Assembly (NCBI GenBank): GCA_964525605.1
Contig: CAZGKT010000008.1
Coordinates: forward strand, 60,336-124,335
Direction of reading: 5' to 3'
Source: CAVTWJ01 sp964525605
Lineage (GTDB): Bacteria; Oederibacteriota; Muellerivitia; Muellerivitales; Muellerivitaceae
DNA: 64,000 bases
Shown: piece by piece, positions 49,988 to 58,519 of the stretch
Layout of the letters: each line of letters begins with the position of its first letter
How positions within the stretch are numbered: the stretch's first letter is position 1
Notes under the pieces: model-generated
Seen by the model: only the letters and a program-made list of their open reading frames with translations
Told to the model about the DNA's origin: nothing
Database searches by the model: none
Made by a program: the position numbers and the translations under genes

Positions 49988-50743
49988 ATGACTATGCCTT
50001 CCTCTCTACCCCGGTCCGGTTCTTCGACCCATCTTTCCTATGGTTTGGATACGCCGGGTCCGGTCCTTTTTATTCTTTTTGCCAGCCTGATCATGGGCCT
50101 CGCCGGATTTATCGCGCTGAAAATCGAAACCCAATATCAATTGATGGGGTTCTTGGGGGTTGCCGCTCTTTTGTTCGCCCTTCTATTGATCGCGGTGGGG
50201 ACCTGGATGTTCTGGAGCGCCTATCAGGGCAAAGCGCTGGCCGCCGCTGATTTCATCAACCAACTCGACTTAAAATCGAACCAGAAACTTTTGGATGTGG
50301 GTTGCGGCAGGGGATTCATCCTCATTGAAGCCGCCAAGCGATTGTCCCGTGGTAAAGCCACGGGCTTGGACGACTGGTCGCAGTTTGATCTTTACGTCAA
50401 CAACCCGGGAAAGACCTGGGAGAACGCCCAAATCGAGGGCGTCTCCGCCCGAGTCAAGGTGGATACGGGGGATATGCGAAAACTTCCTTATCCCAAGCAT
50501 AGTTTCGACCGGGTGACCGCCCACCTGGCCCTCCATCGTTTAAATAAACGAGAGGACCGAAAAACGGCCTTAATGGAGATGGCCCGGGTTCTGAAACCGA
50601 AGGGCTTGCTGGCCCTGCAGGATTTCAAGAACTTGCGCCAAACGGTGGTAGATTTGAAAACCCTCCAATTCAAGAACATCCAACTTTCAAAATATAAGTT
50701 TTTCTTCTTCCCGCCCGTCCGAATGATCCTTGCCCAAAAATAA
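49988..50743 (+). CDS. Membrane-anchored class I SAM methyltransferase
   Basis: This 251-residue protein has two N-terminal hydrophobic helices (about residues 22-45 and 52-75) followed by a methyltransferase domain. SAM motif I is LLDVGCGRGFILIEAAKRL, then ATGLDDWSQ; VDTGDMRKLPYPKHSFDRVT and LKPKGLLALQDF fit motifs of the UbiE/MenG-like class. The substrate is unknown; the membrane anchor suggests a lipid or a membrane-bound acceptor. It follows the DUF6786 gene by 3 nt and is probably co-transcribed. Confidence 0.82.
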   Translation: MTMPSSLPRSGSSTHLSYGLDTPGPVLFILFASLIMGLAGFIALKIETQYQLMGFLGVAALLFALLLIAVGTWMFWSAYQGKALAAADFINQLDLKSNQKLLDVGCGRGFILIEAAKRLSRGKATGLDDWSQFDLYVNNPGKTWENAQIEGVSARVKVDTGDMRKLPYPKHSFDRVTAHLALHRLNKREDRKTALMEMARVLKPKGLLALQDFKNLRQTVVDLKTLQFKNIQLSKYKFFFFPPVRMILAQK

Positions 50744-50778
50744 GGTTTGGAAACTTGAGTTTAGCAAACCACTTAAAA

Positions 50779-50864
50779 ACCCTCTCCCCTTGAGGGCGAG
50801 GGGTGTCTTATCGCAAGAATCCCCCCTCATCCCGGCCTTCTCCCTCTAGGGGGAGAAGGAGAAA
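50779..50864. repeat. Palindromic intergenic repeat (CCCTCTCCCC type), copy 1
   Basis: Inverted pairs ACCCTCTCCCCTTGAGGGCG and CCTTCTCCCTCTAGGGGGAG bracket a GCAAGAAT core. A second copy is at 56446-56540. The type is a common non-autonomous intergenic element. Confidence 0.55.
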
Positions 50865-51009
50865 ATAAATACCATGCGGTCGGAAGCGTGTTTTACGCCC
50901 AGTGCGTAGATCCGAAACAATTTTTTTGAAAGTTTTCGCCGCTTCATGAATGTTGCTTTTAAAACCTTTCAGAAGAATAATCGCATTCAATTTAAAAGGG
51001 GAGAACGCC

Positions 51010-51495
51010 TTGGATTCCAATGAACGCCGCTTGTTGATCGAAAACTATTCCCGAAAAACCTACGTGTTGACCGAACACTTGAGGCAATTTCCAAGGGAGA
51101 TGTGGGATTTCAAGCCCGATGACGCCCATTGGTGCATTCGGGAAATCCTTTGGCATATCCTGGATATTGAAATGCACGGCTATCTGCGTTTTCGAACGGC
51201 TTTAGCCGAACCGGGGAGTACGGTTTCAGCCCCCGAACAGGACCTCTGGGCCAAGCAAATAGGTTATGCCCGGCTGGACGCGGATGACGCCGTGGAGGGA
51301 ATCGTCTGGGTCATCAAGACCAACGGAAAATTATTGAAGACTCTGCTCGAGCCTGATTTTAACAAGAGCGTGACCCATCCCGAATACGGAAAGCTTAACC
51401 TGGACCAGCTTTTGGAACGTCATCATAAGCACATCCAACATCACATGGACCAGATGACCCATAGGCTCAACGAGTGGAACGCAAAAAAGAACTGA
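51010..51495 (+). CDS. DinB-like metal-binding protein, copy 1
   Basis: This 161-residue helical protein is of the DinB/YfiT-like superfamily. The probable metal ligands are His in ILWHILDIE and the HHKHIQHHMDQ segment near the C-terminus. The frame opens at 50950, but TTG at 51010, following GGGGAG and matching the length of the next paralogue exactly, is preferred. The WDFKPDDAHWCIREILWHIL motif is shared with the neighbour. Members include damage-inducible proteins and thiol-S-transferases; no enzyme activity can be assigned here. Confidence 0.78.
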   Translation: MDSNERRLLIENYSRKTYVLTEHLRQFPREMWDFKPDDAHWCIREILWHILDIEMHGYLRFRTALAEPGSTVSAPEQDLWAKQIGYARLDADDAVEGIVWVIKTNGKLLKTLLEPDFNKSVTHPEYGKLNLDQLLERHHKHIQHHMDQMTHRLNEWNAKKN

Positions 51496-51526
51496 TCCCC
51501 TCGGGAATCGGTGGAAAGGAAACGCC

Positions 51527-52012
51527 ATGACTTCGGAAGAAAGAAAAGCAAAAATCGACGAACTGGGGGGGTTTGCCCTCGCCCTGCCCCAGGCCCTGAA
51601 GGAATTTCCCCGTTCGATGTGGCACTATAAGCCGGACCCGGACCACTGGTGCATTCAAGAAGTGATTTTTCATTTGCTGGACACGGAAATCAACTTCTAC
51701 ATCCGCTATCGGGCCTGTCTGGCCGAACCTGGAAAAGCTATCATGCCGTTCGACCAGGACGTTTGGGCGAGGGAACTTCGCTACAAGGACGGGGACGTGG
51801 ACCAGGCCTTGGCGGGTCTCGTCTGGGCCCTACAGGCCAACTATGGATTATTGAAGAACTTGCCGGAGGAAGCTTTCCTTAAAACGGTAACCCATCCTGA
51901 AAGAGGGGTTCTGACGCTGGAGCGGATTTTGGAATATTCGCTGGGACATATCCCCCACCATATCGGCCAGATCCGGAAGCGTTACACCGAATGGAAAGCC
52001 CTCCAGAAATAA
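51527..52012 (+). CDS. DinB-like metal-binding protein, copy 2
   Basis: This tandem paralogue of the preceding gene is also 161 residues, with the same framework (WHYKPDPDHWCIQEVIFHLL, DTEINFYIRYRACLAEPGKA, HPERGVLTLERILEYS, GHIPHHIGQIRKRYTEW). The putative metal-binding His set (FHLLDTE and HIPHHIGQ) is kept. The pair is separated by 31 nt and both genes point the same way, so a local duplication is the simplest origin. Divergence between the two suggests they are not very recent copies. Function unknown. Confidence 0.8.
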   Translation: MTSEERKAKIDELGGFALALPQALKEFPRSMWHYKPDPDHWCIQEVIFHLLDTEINFYIRYRACLAEPGKAIMPFDQDVWARELRYKDGDVDQALAGLVWALQANYGLLKNLPEEAFLKTVTHPERGVLTLERILEYSLGHIPHHIGQIRKRYTEWKALQK

Positions 52013-52031
52013 ACCCCCCAAAACCATATCT

Positions 52032-52127
52032 ACCGCAAAGACGCGAAGAAAGACAAAAAACGGCTTGTAGATTTAAAAGATTTTGTAACTCGTTTTTTCG
52101 TTGTTCTCCGCGCCTTCGCGGTGAAAG
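52032..52127. repeat. Palindromic CGCAAAGACGCGAAG-type element
   Basis: Left segment ACCGCAAAGACGCGAAG and right segment CGCGCCTTCGCGGTG are imperfect inverted repeats flanking about 60 nt. The type is a widespread intergenic palindrome; a related, more degraded copy is at 60359-60445. Confidence 0.5.
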
Positions 52128-52142
52128 TTGTAGGGCTTGGGT

Positions 52143-52805
52143 TTAGCCTTCGTTCCGGTAACACCCCAAGAAGCGCCGGATGGCGGGTTTTTCCGGGTCT
52201 TTAAAATCCTTGAATTCGAGGCACTTGAGCCCGGCCTGCTGAAAGAGCTCCATCTGCTGCTGGGTCAGCGGCCAGGGAGGGCCCTGGGGAAATTCGTGAA
52301 CATCCTTACCGCGCGTAACGGCCAGAAGGATTCCCTTGGGCGCCACCCAGCCGGCCAAACGTTCAATGGCATCCTCCCGCAAGGGGGAGAGGAGGGATTG
52401 GAGGGTATAGGCTTCCCAGATGAAATCAAAAGACCGTTTCCAGCTGGCCGGGGCCTTGAAAAGATCCTTCACGACGTAGCTGACCCGGGTTTTGACGAAG
52501 CGTTCCTGGCTCCATTGAATCGCGGTAGGGGAAATATCGAAAGCCGTTACTTGGAAACCCCGGCGGTCCAGGTCTTCGGCGTCATCGCCCAGCCCGCATC
52601 CGACCACCAGGGCTTTCTTACCCCGGGGAAAGGGATGTTCATCAAGCCAATCGCGCATGAAGGAATTGGGGGACAAACTGGCCCAGGGGATGATCAATTC
52701 ATTTCCGCCGGCGGAGGCGTAAACGTCCTCAAACCATCCCAAGGGGTTGTTGTGATCGATGTGGTCCTTGGCCATGTCTTGAACCAATTTCCGGGCGATT
52801 TCCAA
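52143..52805 (-). CDS. Class I SAM methyltransferase (thiopurine/TPMT-like)
   Basis: This soluble methyltransferase of about 220 residues has SAM motif I ALVVGCGLGDDAEDLDRRGF, followed by VTAFDISPTAIQWSQERF and DFIWEAYTLQSLLSPLR. This layout is that of the TPMT/small-molecule methyltransferase group. The frame reaches back to 52886; a TTG at 52805 behind AAGGAG is a better start, but the site is not certain. The acceptor is unknown. It is transcribed opposite to the flanking genes. Confidence 0.78.
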   Translation of the reverse strand: MEIARKLVQDMAKDHIDHNNPLGWFEDVYASAGGNELIIPWASLSPNSFMRDWLDEHPFPRGKKALVVGCGLGDDAEDLDRRGFQVTAFDISPTAIQWSQERFVKTRVSYVVKDLFKAPASWKRSFDFIWEAYTLQSLLSPLREDAIERLAGWVAPKGILLAVTRGKDVHEFPQGPPWPLTQQQMELFQQAGLKCLEFKDFKDPEKPAIRRFLGCYRNEG

Positions 52806-52968
52806 GACGCATTTCTCCTTCCGTGGAGTTTCATCTTGAAAAGCAAGTAAAGTGCCACTCGAAATCGGCCGAATTGCGCCTTTCAAACCCCTATTGAGTC
52901 CCCTTTTTTGTAGAATTAAAAAGTGATTTAGACGTTTTTGTAGGGAGCCGATACCCCAAGGTTTAGGG

Positions 52969-53451
52969 ATGGGAATGAATATCCTTCATGTCTTAAGCGG
53001 AGACTTCGTGACAGGCGCCGAAACCTCCACGGCCGCCCTGATCCGGCGCCAGATCGCCGCGGGACATAAGGTTTTTGTGGCGGCGGGCCGGTTTGACCAC
53101 CCGGTGGGGGCGGAAGTGATCCCGATCCCCATCTATAACCGGAGTTTCACGCGTCGGTTTTTGAACATACTGGCCTTGAGACGGTTGGTCCGAAAAGAAA
53201 AGATCGATCTGGTTCATGCCCATTCCCGGGCGGCCAGCTGGGTTTGCTACTGGGCCTGCGGGTCATCCCAAACGCCTTATCTTTCCACCCTTCATGGCCG
53301 TCAACACCTGCACTTTTCGAATCGTTGGTTCAATATTTATGGCCCGCGGGTGCTGACGATGTGCGAAAACATCCGCGAACAGATGCTGAGTCAAACCCAG
53401 GCTTTCCGACAGGAGCAATTGATTGTCTTTAGAAACGGCCTCAACCTCTGA
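52969..53451 (+). pseudogene. Glycosyltransferase family 4, N-terminal half (probably split)
   Basis: This encodes a Rossmann-like GT4 donor/acceptor domain fragment: MNILHVLSGDFVTGAETSTA, DLVHAHSRAASWVCYWACG and LIVFRNGLNL, where the frame stops at 53451. In ordinary GT4 proteins the FRNG segment is directly followed by the C-terminal lobe beginning with VGRLS. That lobe is present in the overlapping frame of the next gene. Dropping one base near 53450 would join them as NGLNLDPLVLIVGRLS. Either a +1 frameshift has split the gene or it is naturally two coupled genes. Confidence 0.75.
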
Positions 53452-54736
53452 TCCGCTGGTTCTGATCGTGGGCCGGTTATCCGGCCCCAAGAACCAGGTG
53501 ATCCTCCGCCTGGCGCGGGATGTCGCGCCGAAGGTACTTTCCGCCGTTCCCCACGCCCGGTTTGAGATCGTGGGGGGGCCGGTGGAGGAGGAACACCGGC
53601 TTCTGGAGTCCCAAAACCCCCGGGTGTCCTTCGTCGGGTTTCAAAGTTCCCTCAAGCCCTTTTACGATAAGGCCACAGTCGTCGTCGGCGCGGGCCGGGT
53701 GGCTCTGGAGGCCATGGCGGCGCTCAAGCCGGTGGTGGCTTTGGGCGAACAGAAATATATCGGGCCCCTTCTTCCGCCTGTTCTGGAGGAAGCGAAGGCC
53801 ACCAACTTCGGGGATTGTTTCGAGGGGGAGGATTTTGATTGGGAAAGAACGGCCCAGGACCTGATTTCCCTCCTGAAAGACCCGGCGATCAGGGTCCAAA
53901 CGGCCCAGACCGGCCATGACCTGCTGAAAAAAGAATACAACCTCGACATCCTCTATCCCAAACTGGAGGACCTCTACCAGTCGGTCATCCTTCAAAGCAA
54001 CTTGAAGCGGTTCCACGAGATCCCCGTCTTGATGTACCACCGCGTCACCGAGGAACCGGTGAAGGGATCCAAATACAACGTTTTCATCACGAAAGATAAT
54101 TTGAGAAAGCACCTGAAATCCCTCCAGGCCAGGGGTTTCGAGACCGTGACCTTCGGGGATTTTTTTCGCCGGAAACTTCCCGCCAAACCGGTCGTGCTGA
54201 CTTTTGACGACGGCTACGGTGACATTTACCAGAACCTTCTGCCTTTGTTGAGGGAATTTAAAATGAAGGCCGTGATTTACGTGCTGGGCGACCGGAAACA
54301 TAAAACAAACTTCTGGGACGCTTCCCAGGGCGAACCCGAGGCGGCCCTCCTGACCGGGGACCAAATCAAAGAACTGGCCGGGAGCGGCCGGGTGGAAATC
54401 GGGGCCCATTCCTTGAGCCACCGGAAACTGACGGAACTTCCCATCGTGGAAATGACAAAGGAAGTCGCGGAATCCAAAAAGAACCTGGAAGACTTGATCG
54501 GCGAAAGGGTTTATTCCTTCGCTTACCCCTATGGGGATCTGAACCACGAGGTCAAAGAAGCCGTCCGGGAGGCGGGTTATCCCTTCGGCATCGCCGTCAA
54601 TAATGGGCCCACCCGTTTCGGCGCGGACCTGATGGAAATCCGCCGGGTGCATATGTTTCCGGACACGGCCGGGTTTGATTTCCTCAAAAAAACCAGCGGA
54701 TATTACCTGCGGTACAAAAAAGTTTTTGGGCCATAA
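53423..54736 (+). CDS. GT4 glycosyltransferase C-terminal lobe fused to NodB polysaccharide deacetylase
   Basis: The 437-residue product begins at TTG with AGGAG seven bases upstream, inside the preceding frame. Residues to about 190 are the C-terminal lobe of a GT4 transferase (VLIVGRLSGPKNQVIL, FVGFQSSLKPFYDKA). The rest (about 200-437) is a NodB-type deacetylase: IPVLMYHRVTEEPV, VVLTFDDGYGDIYQN with the metal-binding Asp-Asp, IGAHSLSHRKLT with the HxxxH motif, and FAYPYGDLN. A glycosyltransferase and a deacetylase in one chain suggest synthesis and trimming of an N-acetylated polysaccharide. See the preceding entry on the split. Confidence 0.8.
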   Translation: MSLETASTSDPLVLIVGRLSGPKNQVILRLARDVAPKVLSAVPHARFEIVGGPVEEEHRLLESQNPRVSFVGFQSSLKPFYDKATVVVGAGRVALEAMAALKPVVALGEQKYIGPLLPPVLEEAKATNFGDCFEGEDFDWERTAQDLISLLKDPAIRVQTAQTGHDLLKKEYNLDILYPKLEDLYQSVILQSNLKRFHEIPVLMYHRVTEEPVKGSKYNVFITKDNLRKHLKSLQARGFETVTFGDFFRRKLPAKPVVLTFDDGYGDIYQNLLPLLREFKMKAVIYVLGDRKHKTNFWDASQGEPEAALLTGDQIKELAGSGRVEIGAHSLSHRKLTELPIVEMTKEVAESKKNLEDLIGERVYSFAYPYGDLNHEVKEAVREAGYPFGIAVNNGPTRFGADLMEIRRVHMFPDTAGFDFLKKTSGYYLRYKKVFGP

Positions 54737-54766
54737 AATGAAAACCTACCCAGCAAGGATGCCTTT

Positions 54767-55558
54767 GTGAAAAAACCTGATCTGTCCATCGTCATCATTA
54801 CTTTTAATGAAGACCGCAATATCGGGCGCTGCCTGAAGAGCCTGAAATTCTCCAAGAAAACCTTTCACCGCGTCGAAACCATCGTGGTGGACGCCCAAAG
54901 CCGGGATAAAACCGTCGCGACCGCGAAATCCCTGGGCGCGAAAACCTTTATCCGCCCCTGGAAGGGATATTCGGACCAGAAAAACTGGGCCCTTTCCCGT
55001 TGTTCGGGCGAGTGGATTCTCTCCCTCGACGCCGACGAGGAACTGACCCCCGGACTCATCGCCGAAATAGAAAGACAGGTCCCCTTGACTCCCGAGGGCG
55101 TGGACGGTTATTTCTTGAAGCGAAAGGCATTTTTCCTGGGGAAATGGATTGAACATTGCGGATGGTGGCCGGACGCCCAACTGCGGTTGATCCGGCGGGG
55201 CCGGGGAGCTTTCACGAACGAGCCGGTGCATGAGGGGCTGGAGGTGAAGGGCAAAACCCTGGAACTCGCCGAGCCCATGAATCACTACACCTACGATTCC
55301 ATTAGACAATACCTGGACAAGATGAACCGCTATTCGGACTTGGCCATTTTGGGAGTGAAGCCGAAGAAGATCACCTTCTGGTGGTACTACGTCACGATCG
55401 CCCCTTTGATGACGTTTTTTCGGGGCTATGTTTCCCGCCGGGGGTTTTTGGACGGCTGGCACGGGCTGGTGGTGTGCGGGCTTTCCGCTTTCCATGACTT
55501 TGCCAAATACGCCAAGCTCTGGGAAAAGGAAATATTGAAGAAACCGACAGAAAAGTAG
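54767..55558 (+). CDS. Glycosyltransferase family 2 (WaaE/KdtX-like)
   Basis: This membrane-associated GT2 of 263 residues has DLSIVIITFNEDRNIGRCL at the start, ETIVVDAQSRDKTV (DxD-like substrate loop), LSLDADEELTP (the DAD/DxD metal motif) and CGWWPDAQLRLIRRG, which is characteristic of WaaE-type LPS core glucosyltransferases. A C-terminal segment WWYYVTIAPLMTFFRGYV may sit in the membrane. The start is GTG after AAGGA. It follows the GT4-deacetylase gene by 30 nt, so the set may act on one surface polysaccharide or LPS core. Confidence 0.83.
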   Translation: MKKPDLSIVIITFNEDRNIGRCLKSLKFSKKTFHRVETIVVDAQSRDKTVATAKSLGAKTFIRPWKGYSDQKNWALSRCSGEWILSLDADEELTPGLIAEIERQVPLTPEGVDGYFLKRKAFFLGKWIEHCGWWPDAQLRLIRRGRGAFTNEPVHEGLEVKGKTLELAEPMNHYTYDSIRQYLDKMNRYSDLAILGVKPKKITFWWYYVTIAPLMTFFRGYVSRRGFLDGWHGLVVCGLSAFHDFAKYAKLWEKEILKKPTEK

Positions 55559-55578
55559 GGCGTTTTTTAGGGGGAGCC

Positions 55579-55893
55579 ATGGAAAACTTTAAAGAAATAT
55601 CGGTCGATCAAGCGGCCCAAATGCTTACGGAGGGAAAATCCCTCTTCGTGGATGTGCGGGACCCGGGTTCCTTCTCGGCCTCCCATGTGCCGGGGGCGCT
55701 CCATTTAAACGACGGGAATATCCAGGAATTCGTCAGCCAAACCGACAAGGCCAAGCCCATCGTCTGCTATTGCTACCACGGAAACACCAGCCAGGGGGCC
55801 GCGGCCTATCTGATGGACCAAGGTTTCAAGGAAGTTTACAGCGTGGTGGGCGGGTTTGAATTGTGGCGGACGACGAAAAAAATCGAGTCCTAA
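55579..55893 (+). CDS. glpE: Thiosulfate sulfurtransferase GlpE-like (rhodanese)
   Basis: This single-domain rhodanese of 104 residues transfers sulfane sulfur from thiosulfate to thiols or cyanide. VDVRDPGSFSASHVPGALHL and the active-site loop CYHGNTSQGAA with catalytic Cys (second Cys of VCYCYHGN) match GlpE closely. GGGGGAG lies before the ATG. It follows the GT2 gene by 20 nt, yet no metabolic link is evident. The physiological acceptor is unknown. Confidence 0.88.
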   Translation: MENFKEISVDQAAQMLTEGKSLFVDVRDPGSFSASHVPGALHLNDGNIQEFVSQTDKAKPIVCYCYHGNTSQGAAAYLMDQGFKEVYSVVGGFELWRTTKKIES

Positions 55894-55924
55894 AGGGAAC
55901 CTGTGGGTTTCATCGGGGGGGAAA

Positions 55925-56407
55925 ATGGGCGTGTGGGACAAAGAATACCGGCATTGGCTGATGAAGGCGGAGCCGGACGTGTATCCCGTGGAGCAATGGA
56001 AAAAAGACAAGGTCACCTTTTGGGACGGGGTGCGCAACTACACCGCCCGCAATTTCATGCGCGACAAGATGAAAAAGGGCGACGGGATGTTCTTTTATTA
56101 TTCCGGGGGGAAACCGTCCGGCATCGCCGGGGTGGGAGAGATCGTGAAAGAAGGCTATCCCGACCACACGGCCTTTGACCCCAAGGACATTCATTTTGAC
56201 GAGAAGAGCGATCCCCAGAAGCCCAGCTGGTACATGGTGGACGTGAAGTTCGTGAGGGCCTGCAAGCAGGTGATCCCGTTGGAATTCTTAAAGAAGGTCC
56301 CGGGCCTGAAGAATATGGCCCTTTTCAAATATTCCAGGCTCTCCGTTCAGCCGGTCACCCTCAAGGAATGGGAAATCATCCAGGGCCTGATTGACTCGCA
56401 AAAGTAA
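55925..56407 (+). CDS. EVE domain protein
   Basis: This 160-residue protein consists of a single EVE domain (PUA-like fold) of the kind that recognises modified bases. HWLMKAEPDVYPVEQWKK, TFWDGVRNYTARNFMRDKMK, GMFFYYSGGKPSGIAGVGEI and SWYMVDVKFVRACKQVIPLE are family-typical. The frame opens at 55856 inside the rhodanese gene, but ATG at 55925 after a G-rich stretch is the likely start. Family members bind modified DNA or RNA bases and are enriched near restriction systems, but none is seen here. Confidence 0.86.
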   Translation: MGVWDKEYRHWLMKAEPDVYPVEQWKKDKVTFWDGVRNYTARNFMRDKMKKGDGMFFYYSGGKPSGIAGVGEIVKEGYPDHTAFDPKDIHFDEKSDPQKPSWYMVDVKFVRACKQVIPLEFLKKVPGLKNMALFKYSRLSVQPVTLKEWEIIQGLIDSQK

Positions 56408-56445
56408 TCTTGTGAAACAAATCACTTGGCATAGCTTGAGAGTAA

Positions 56446-56540
56446 ACCCTCGCCCCTTGAGGGAGAGGGCAGGGTGAGGGGTATCCAAGCTTTTTAGGGC
56501 CACCCTCATCCCGTCCTTCTCCCCTCAAGGGAGAAGGGGA
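56446..56540. repeat. Palindromic intergenic repeat (CCCTCTCCCC type), copy 2
   Basis: ACCCTCGCCCCTTGAGGGAG and CCTTCTCCCCTCAAGGGAGA bracket an AAGCTTTTTAGG core. It is the same family as 50779-50864. Confidence 0.6.
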
Positions 56541-56547
56541 GCATTCA

Positions 56548-57672
56548 TTATTTCACTTCCGCCTTCACCGCGGCCCAATCGATCCCCGTGATGGGTTCCA
56601 CCTTCTCCCGGTTTGTTTTTCCGGCCAGGGCCTCCAGCTTTTCCATGCGTTCGGCGTTGGAAGGATGGTCGGACATGAAGTTTTTGAAGGGCGAGTCGGC
56701 AGAGGCGGCCTGGGATTGCATTTTCTTAAAAAAGCCGATGAAGGGCTCAATAGGCAGGTTGGCCCGGGAAAGTATTTGGGCCGCGCCCATATCCGCCTCT
56801 TCCTCCTGTTTACGACTGAAGGATAGCTCCCCCAACTGACCCAAGCCCTCGGCGGCCCTGTCGAAATCACCCTCCCCAAGGAACAGCCCCACCCAAAGCC
56901 TCCAGCCAAGGTTATGAATCACCTGGCGGATCACATGGCGTTTCAAGACGTGGGTCATCTCGTGCCCCAAGACCCCGGCCACTTCCTCCGGAGAGTCGGC
57001 CTGGGCCAAAAGGCCCGTCAAGACCACCACCGTGCCGCCGGGCAAAGCCATGGCGTTCATTTGTTTATTCTTAATCACGTAGAGCTTGAAGGGATAACCG
57101 GGGTTGTCGGGGATGGCCGCCTTTAAGCGGTCCAAAATAGCCTGGACGGCGATGACGGCGGGGTCGGTGTCCGGTAATGGCGTCCCCAGGTCTCCCCAGG
57201 CGGGCGGCAGTTTAGCCGACCATTCCACTTCCTGTTTCACCGAGAAGTGGTTGAGCACCCAGGCGGTGGCCCCGGCCGTGACTCCCCAGTATACGCCCCA
57301 GCAAAAAAGAGCCGTCAAAAGCCCGGCCAGGGTCAAATTGCGCCATTTGCGCCAGACGTTGCCTTCGAAACGGTCGCCGAAATGAAGCAGGAAATCGCCC
57401 TGATCGGCGGGAACCCGAACCGAAAGGGCCATCCGGAATTCCGTTTCCTTGACGGTGACACTCCCAATGGTTTTTGCGGGTTTGCCGGGGGTGATGAGAA
57501 GCCACTCCCCATTTTCGCCCGTGTGATCAAATTCGAGCGAACGGTATTCCCATTCCACGACGGGTTGATTGTCCTGAAGGATTTGCAAAGACCTCGAGCC
57601 CAGCTTGAGGCGGCAGGCCCGGGGCCCGCCGCTTCCATCCGGCGAAAAGGCTGTCGCGGGATATTCCAGCAT
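56548..57672 (-). CDS. M48 family peptidase with N-terminal membrane segment
   Basis: This zinc metallopeptidase of 374 residues has an N-terminal beta-rich domain (about 1-105), a membrane segment (about 113-135), and the M48 catalytic part with LGHEMTHVLKRH (HExxH) and the downstream EEEADMGAAQIL, whose Glu is the third ligand. NAMALPGGTVVVLTGLL is the family beta strand. It resembles the YcaL/BepA-type outer-membrane quality-control proteases in form, but lacks a TPR region. Its start overlaps the end of the AIM24 gene by 1 nt. Confidence 0.88.
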   Translation of the reverse strand: MLEYPATAFSPDGSGGPRACRLKLGSRSLQILQDNQPVVEWEYRSLEFDHTGENGEWLLITPGKPAKTIGSVTVKETEFRMALSVRVPADQGDFLLHFGDRFEGNVWRKWRNLTLAGLLTALFCWGVYWGVTAGATAWVLNHFSVKQEVEWSAKLPPAWGDLGTPLPDTDPAVIAVQAILDRLKAAIPDNPGYPFKLYVIKNKQMNAMALPGGTVVVLTGLLAQADSPEEVAGVLGHEMTHVLKRHVIRQVIHNLGWRLWVGLFLGEGDFDRAAEGLGQLGELSFSRKQEEEADMGAAQILSRANLPIEPFIGFFKKMQSQAASADSPFKNFMSDHPSNAERMEKLEALAGKTNREKVEPITGIDWAAVKAEVK

Positions 57673-58373
57673 TATCCCCGCCGGGGCATGTAACGGCTCA
57701 GCCAGGAGGCGAGGGCCTGGGGACTGCGGCTCTGGGTGTAAACCGTGCCGGGGCCCTTGAACCGACAGACAAATCCCTGGCCCGAGGTGAAGGAGGTGAT
57801 CAGGCCCTTGGCGGCGAGGCGCGTTTCATAGGCCGTGGAGGCCGTCCAGGCCACCAGGTGGTGGTTGCTGACGACGTATTCCTCCTTGGCGGCCAGTTCG
57901 TGCTTTCGGATGGCCCCGTAGGAGGTCAACACCATCGTGCCCTTGCCCGAGATGCGGGCGACAAAAAAGCCGGCGCCGGAGAACAACCCCTGGGAAAGGT
58001 TCTGCATCTTGGGGCTGAGCTTGACTTCCTCGGTGGCGGCCAGGAAGCCCCCTTTTTGAACCATGTAATCCACGCTTCCGTCCATCTCCACCAGTTCCAC
58101 CTCGCCCGGAGGCGCGGGAGCCAGGATGACTTCCCCCGGACCGTTTTCGGCGGTCAACTTTTCGAAGAAAAAGGTCTCACCGGTTAAAAGTTTACGAAGG
58201 AAGGATTGGCCCAGGCCCCCGCGCATCTGGCCCCGGATGTCGATGTTGGGGCTCATGCTGACCAAGGAGCCGGACTCCGCGTAGAGGGTATGGCCCTGCT
58301 GGAGATCGGCATGGACGACCGGGAATTCACCCGCGAACAAGATCTTGAATTGGATACTGGAAGAAGACGGCAT
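57672..58373 (-). CDS. AIM24 / TIGR00266 family protein
   Basis: This 233-residue protein of the AIM24-like (TIGR00266) family has beta-sandwich repeats (FPVVHADLQQGHTLYAESGS, LVSMSPNIDIRGQMRGGLGQ, GAGFFVARISGKGTMVLTSY, HLVAWTA). The frame reaches back to 58622, but the ATG at 58373 following AGGAGG is clear. The bacterial homologues have no established function; the yeast namesake affects mitochondrial inner-membrane organisation. It is translationally coupled to the M48 gene. Confidence 0.85.
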   Translation of the reverse strand: MPSSSSIQFKILFAGEFPVVHADLQQGHTLYAESGSLVSMSPNIDIRGQMRGGLGQSFLRKLLTGETFFFEKLTAENGPGEVILAPAPPGEVELVEMDGSVDYMVQKGGFLAATEEVKLSPKMQNLSQGLFSGAGFFVARISGKGTMVLTSYGAIRKHELAAKEEYVVSNHHLVAWTASTAYETRLAAKGLITSFTSGQGFVCRFKGPGTVYTQSRSPQALASWLSRYMPRRG

Positions 58374-58519
58374 AGGCACCTCCTGAGATTGGGAAAAACG
58401 GCTGGAATCAGGTTGAGTATAAAGCCGATACCTGGATCTTCGGCTATTTTTGATGGCTTTTTGAAATGGAAAAGGAGGAAAGGGGCGAAATGTTACAGCC
58501 AGGAAATCTAGATAAGGGT

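Noticed and set aside
52137..52850. 237-codon plus-strand frame over the methyltransferase gene
   Set aside because: SAM motif I and the downstream methyltransferase motifs are on the minus strand; the plus frame lacks any.
53477..54652. 391-codon open frame antisense to the GT4-deacetylase gene
   Set aside because: The plus strand carries the GT4 and NodB motifs in order; the antisense product has none.
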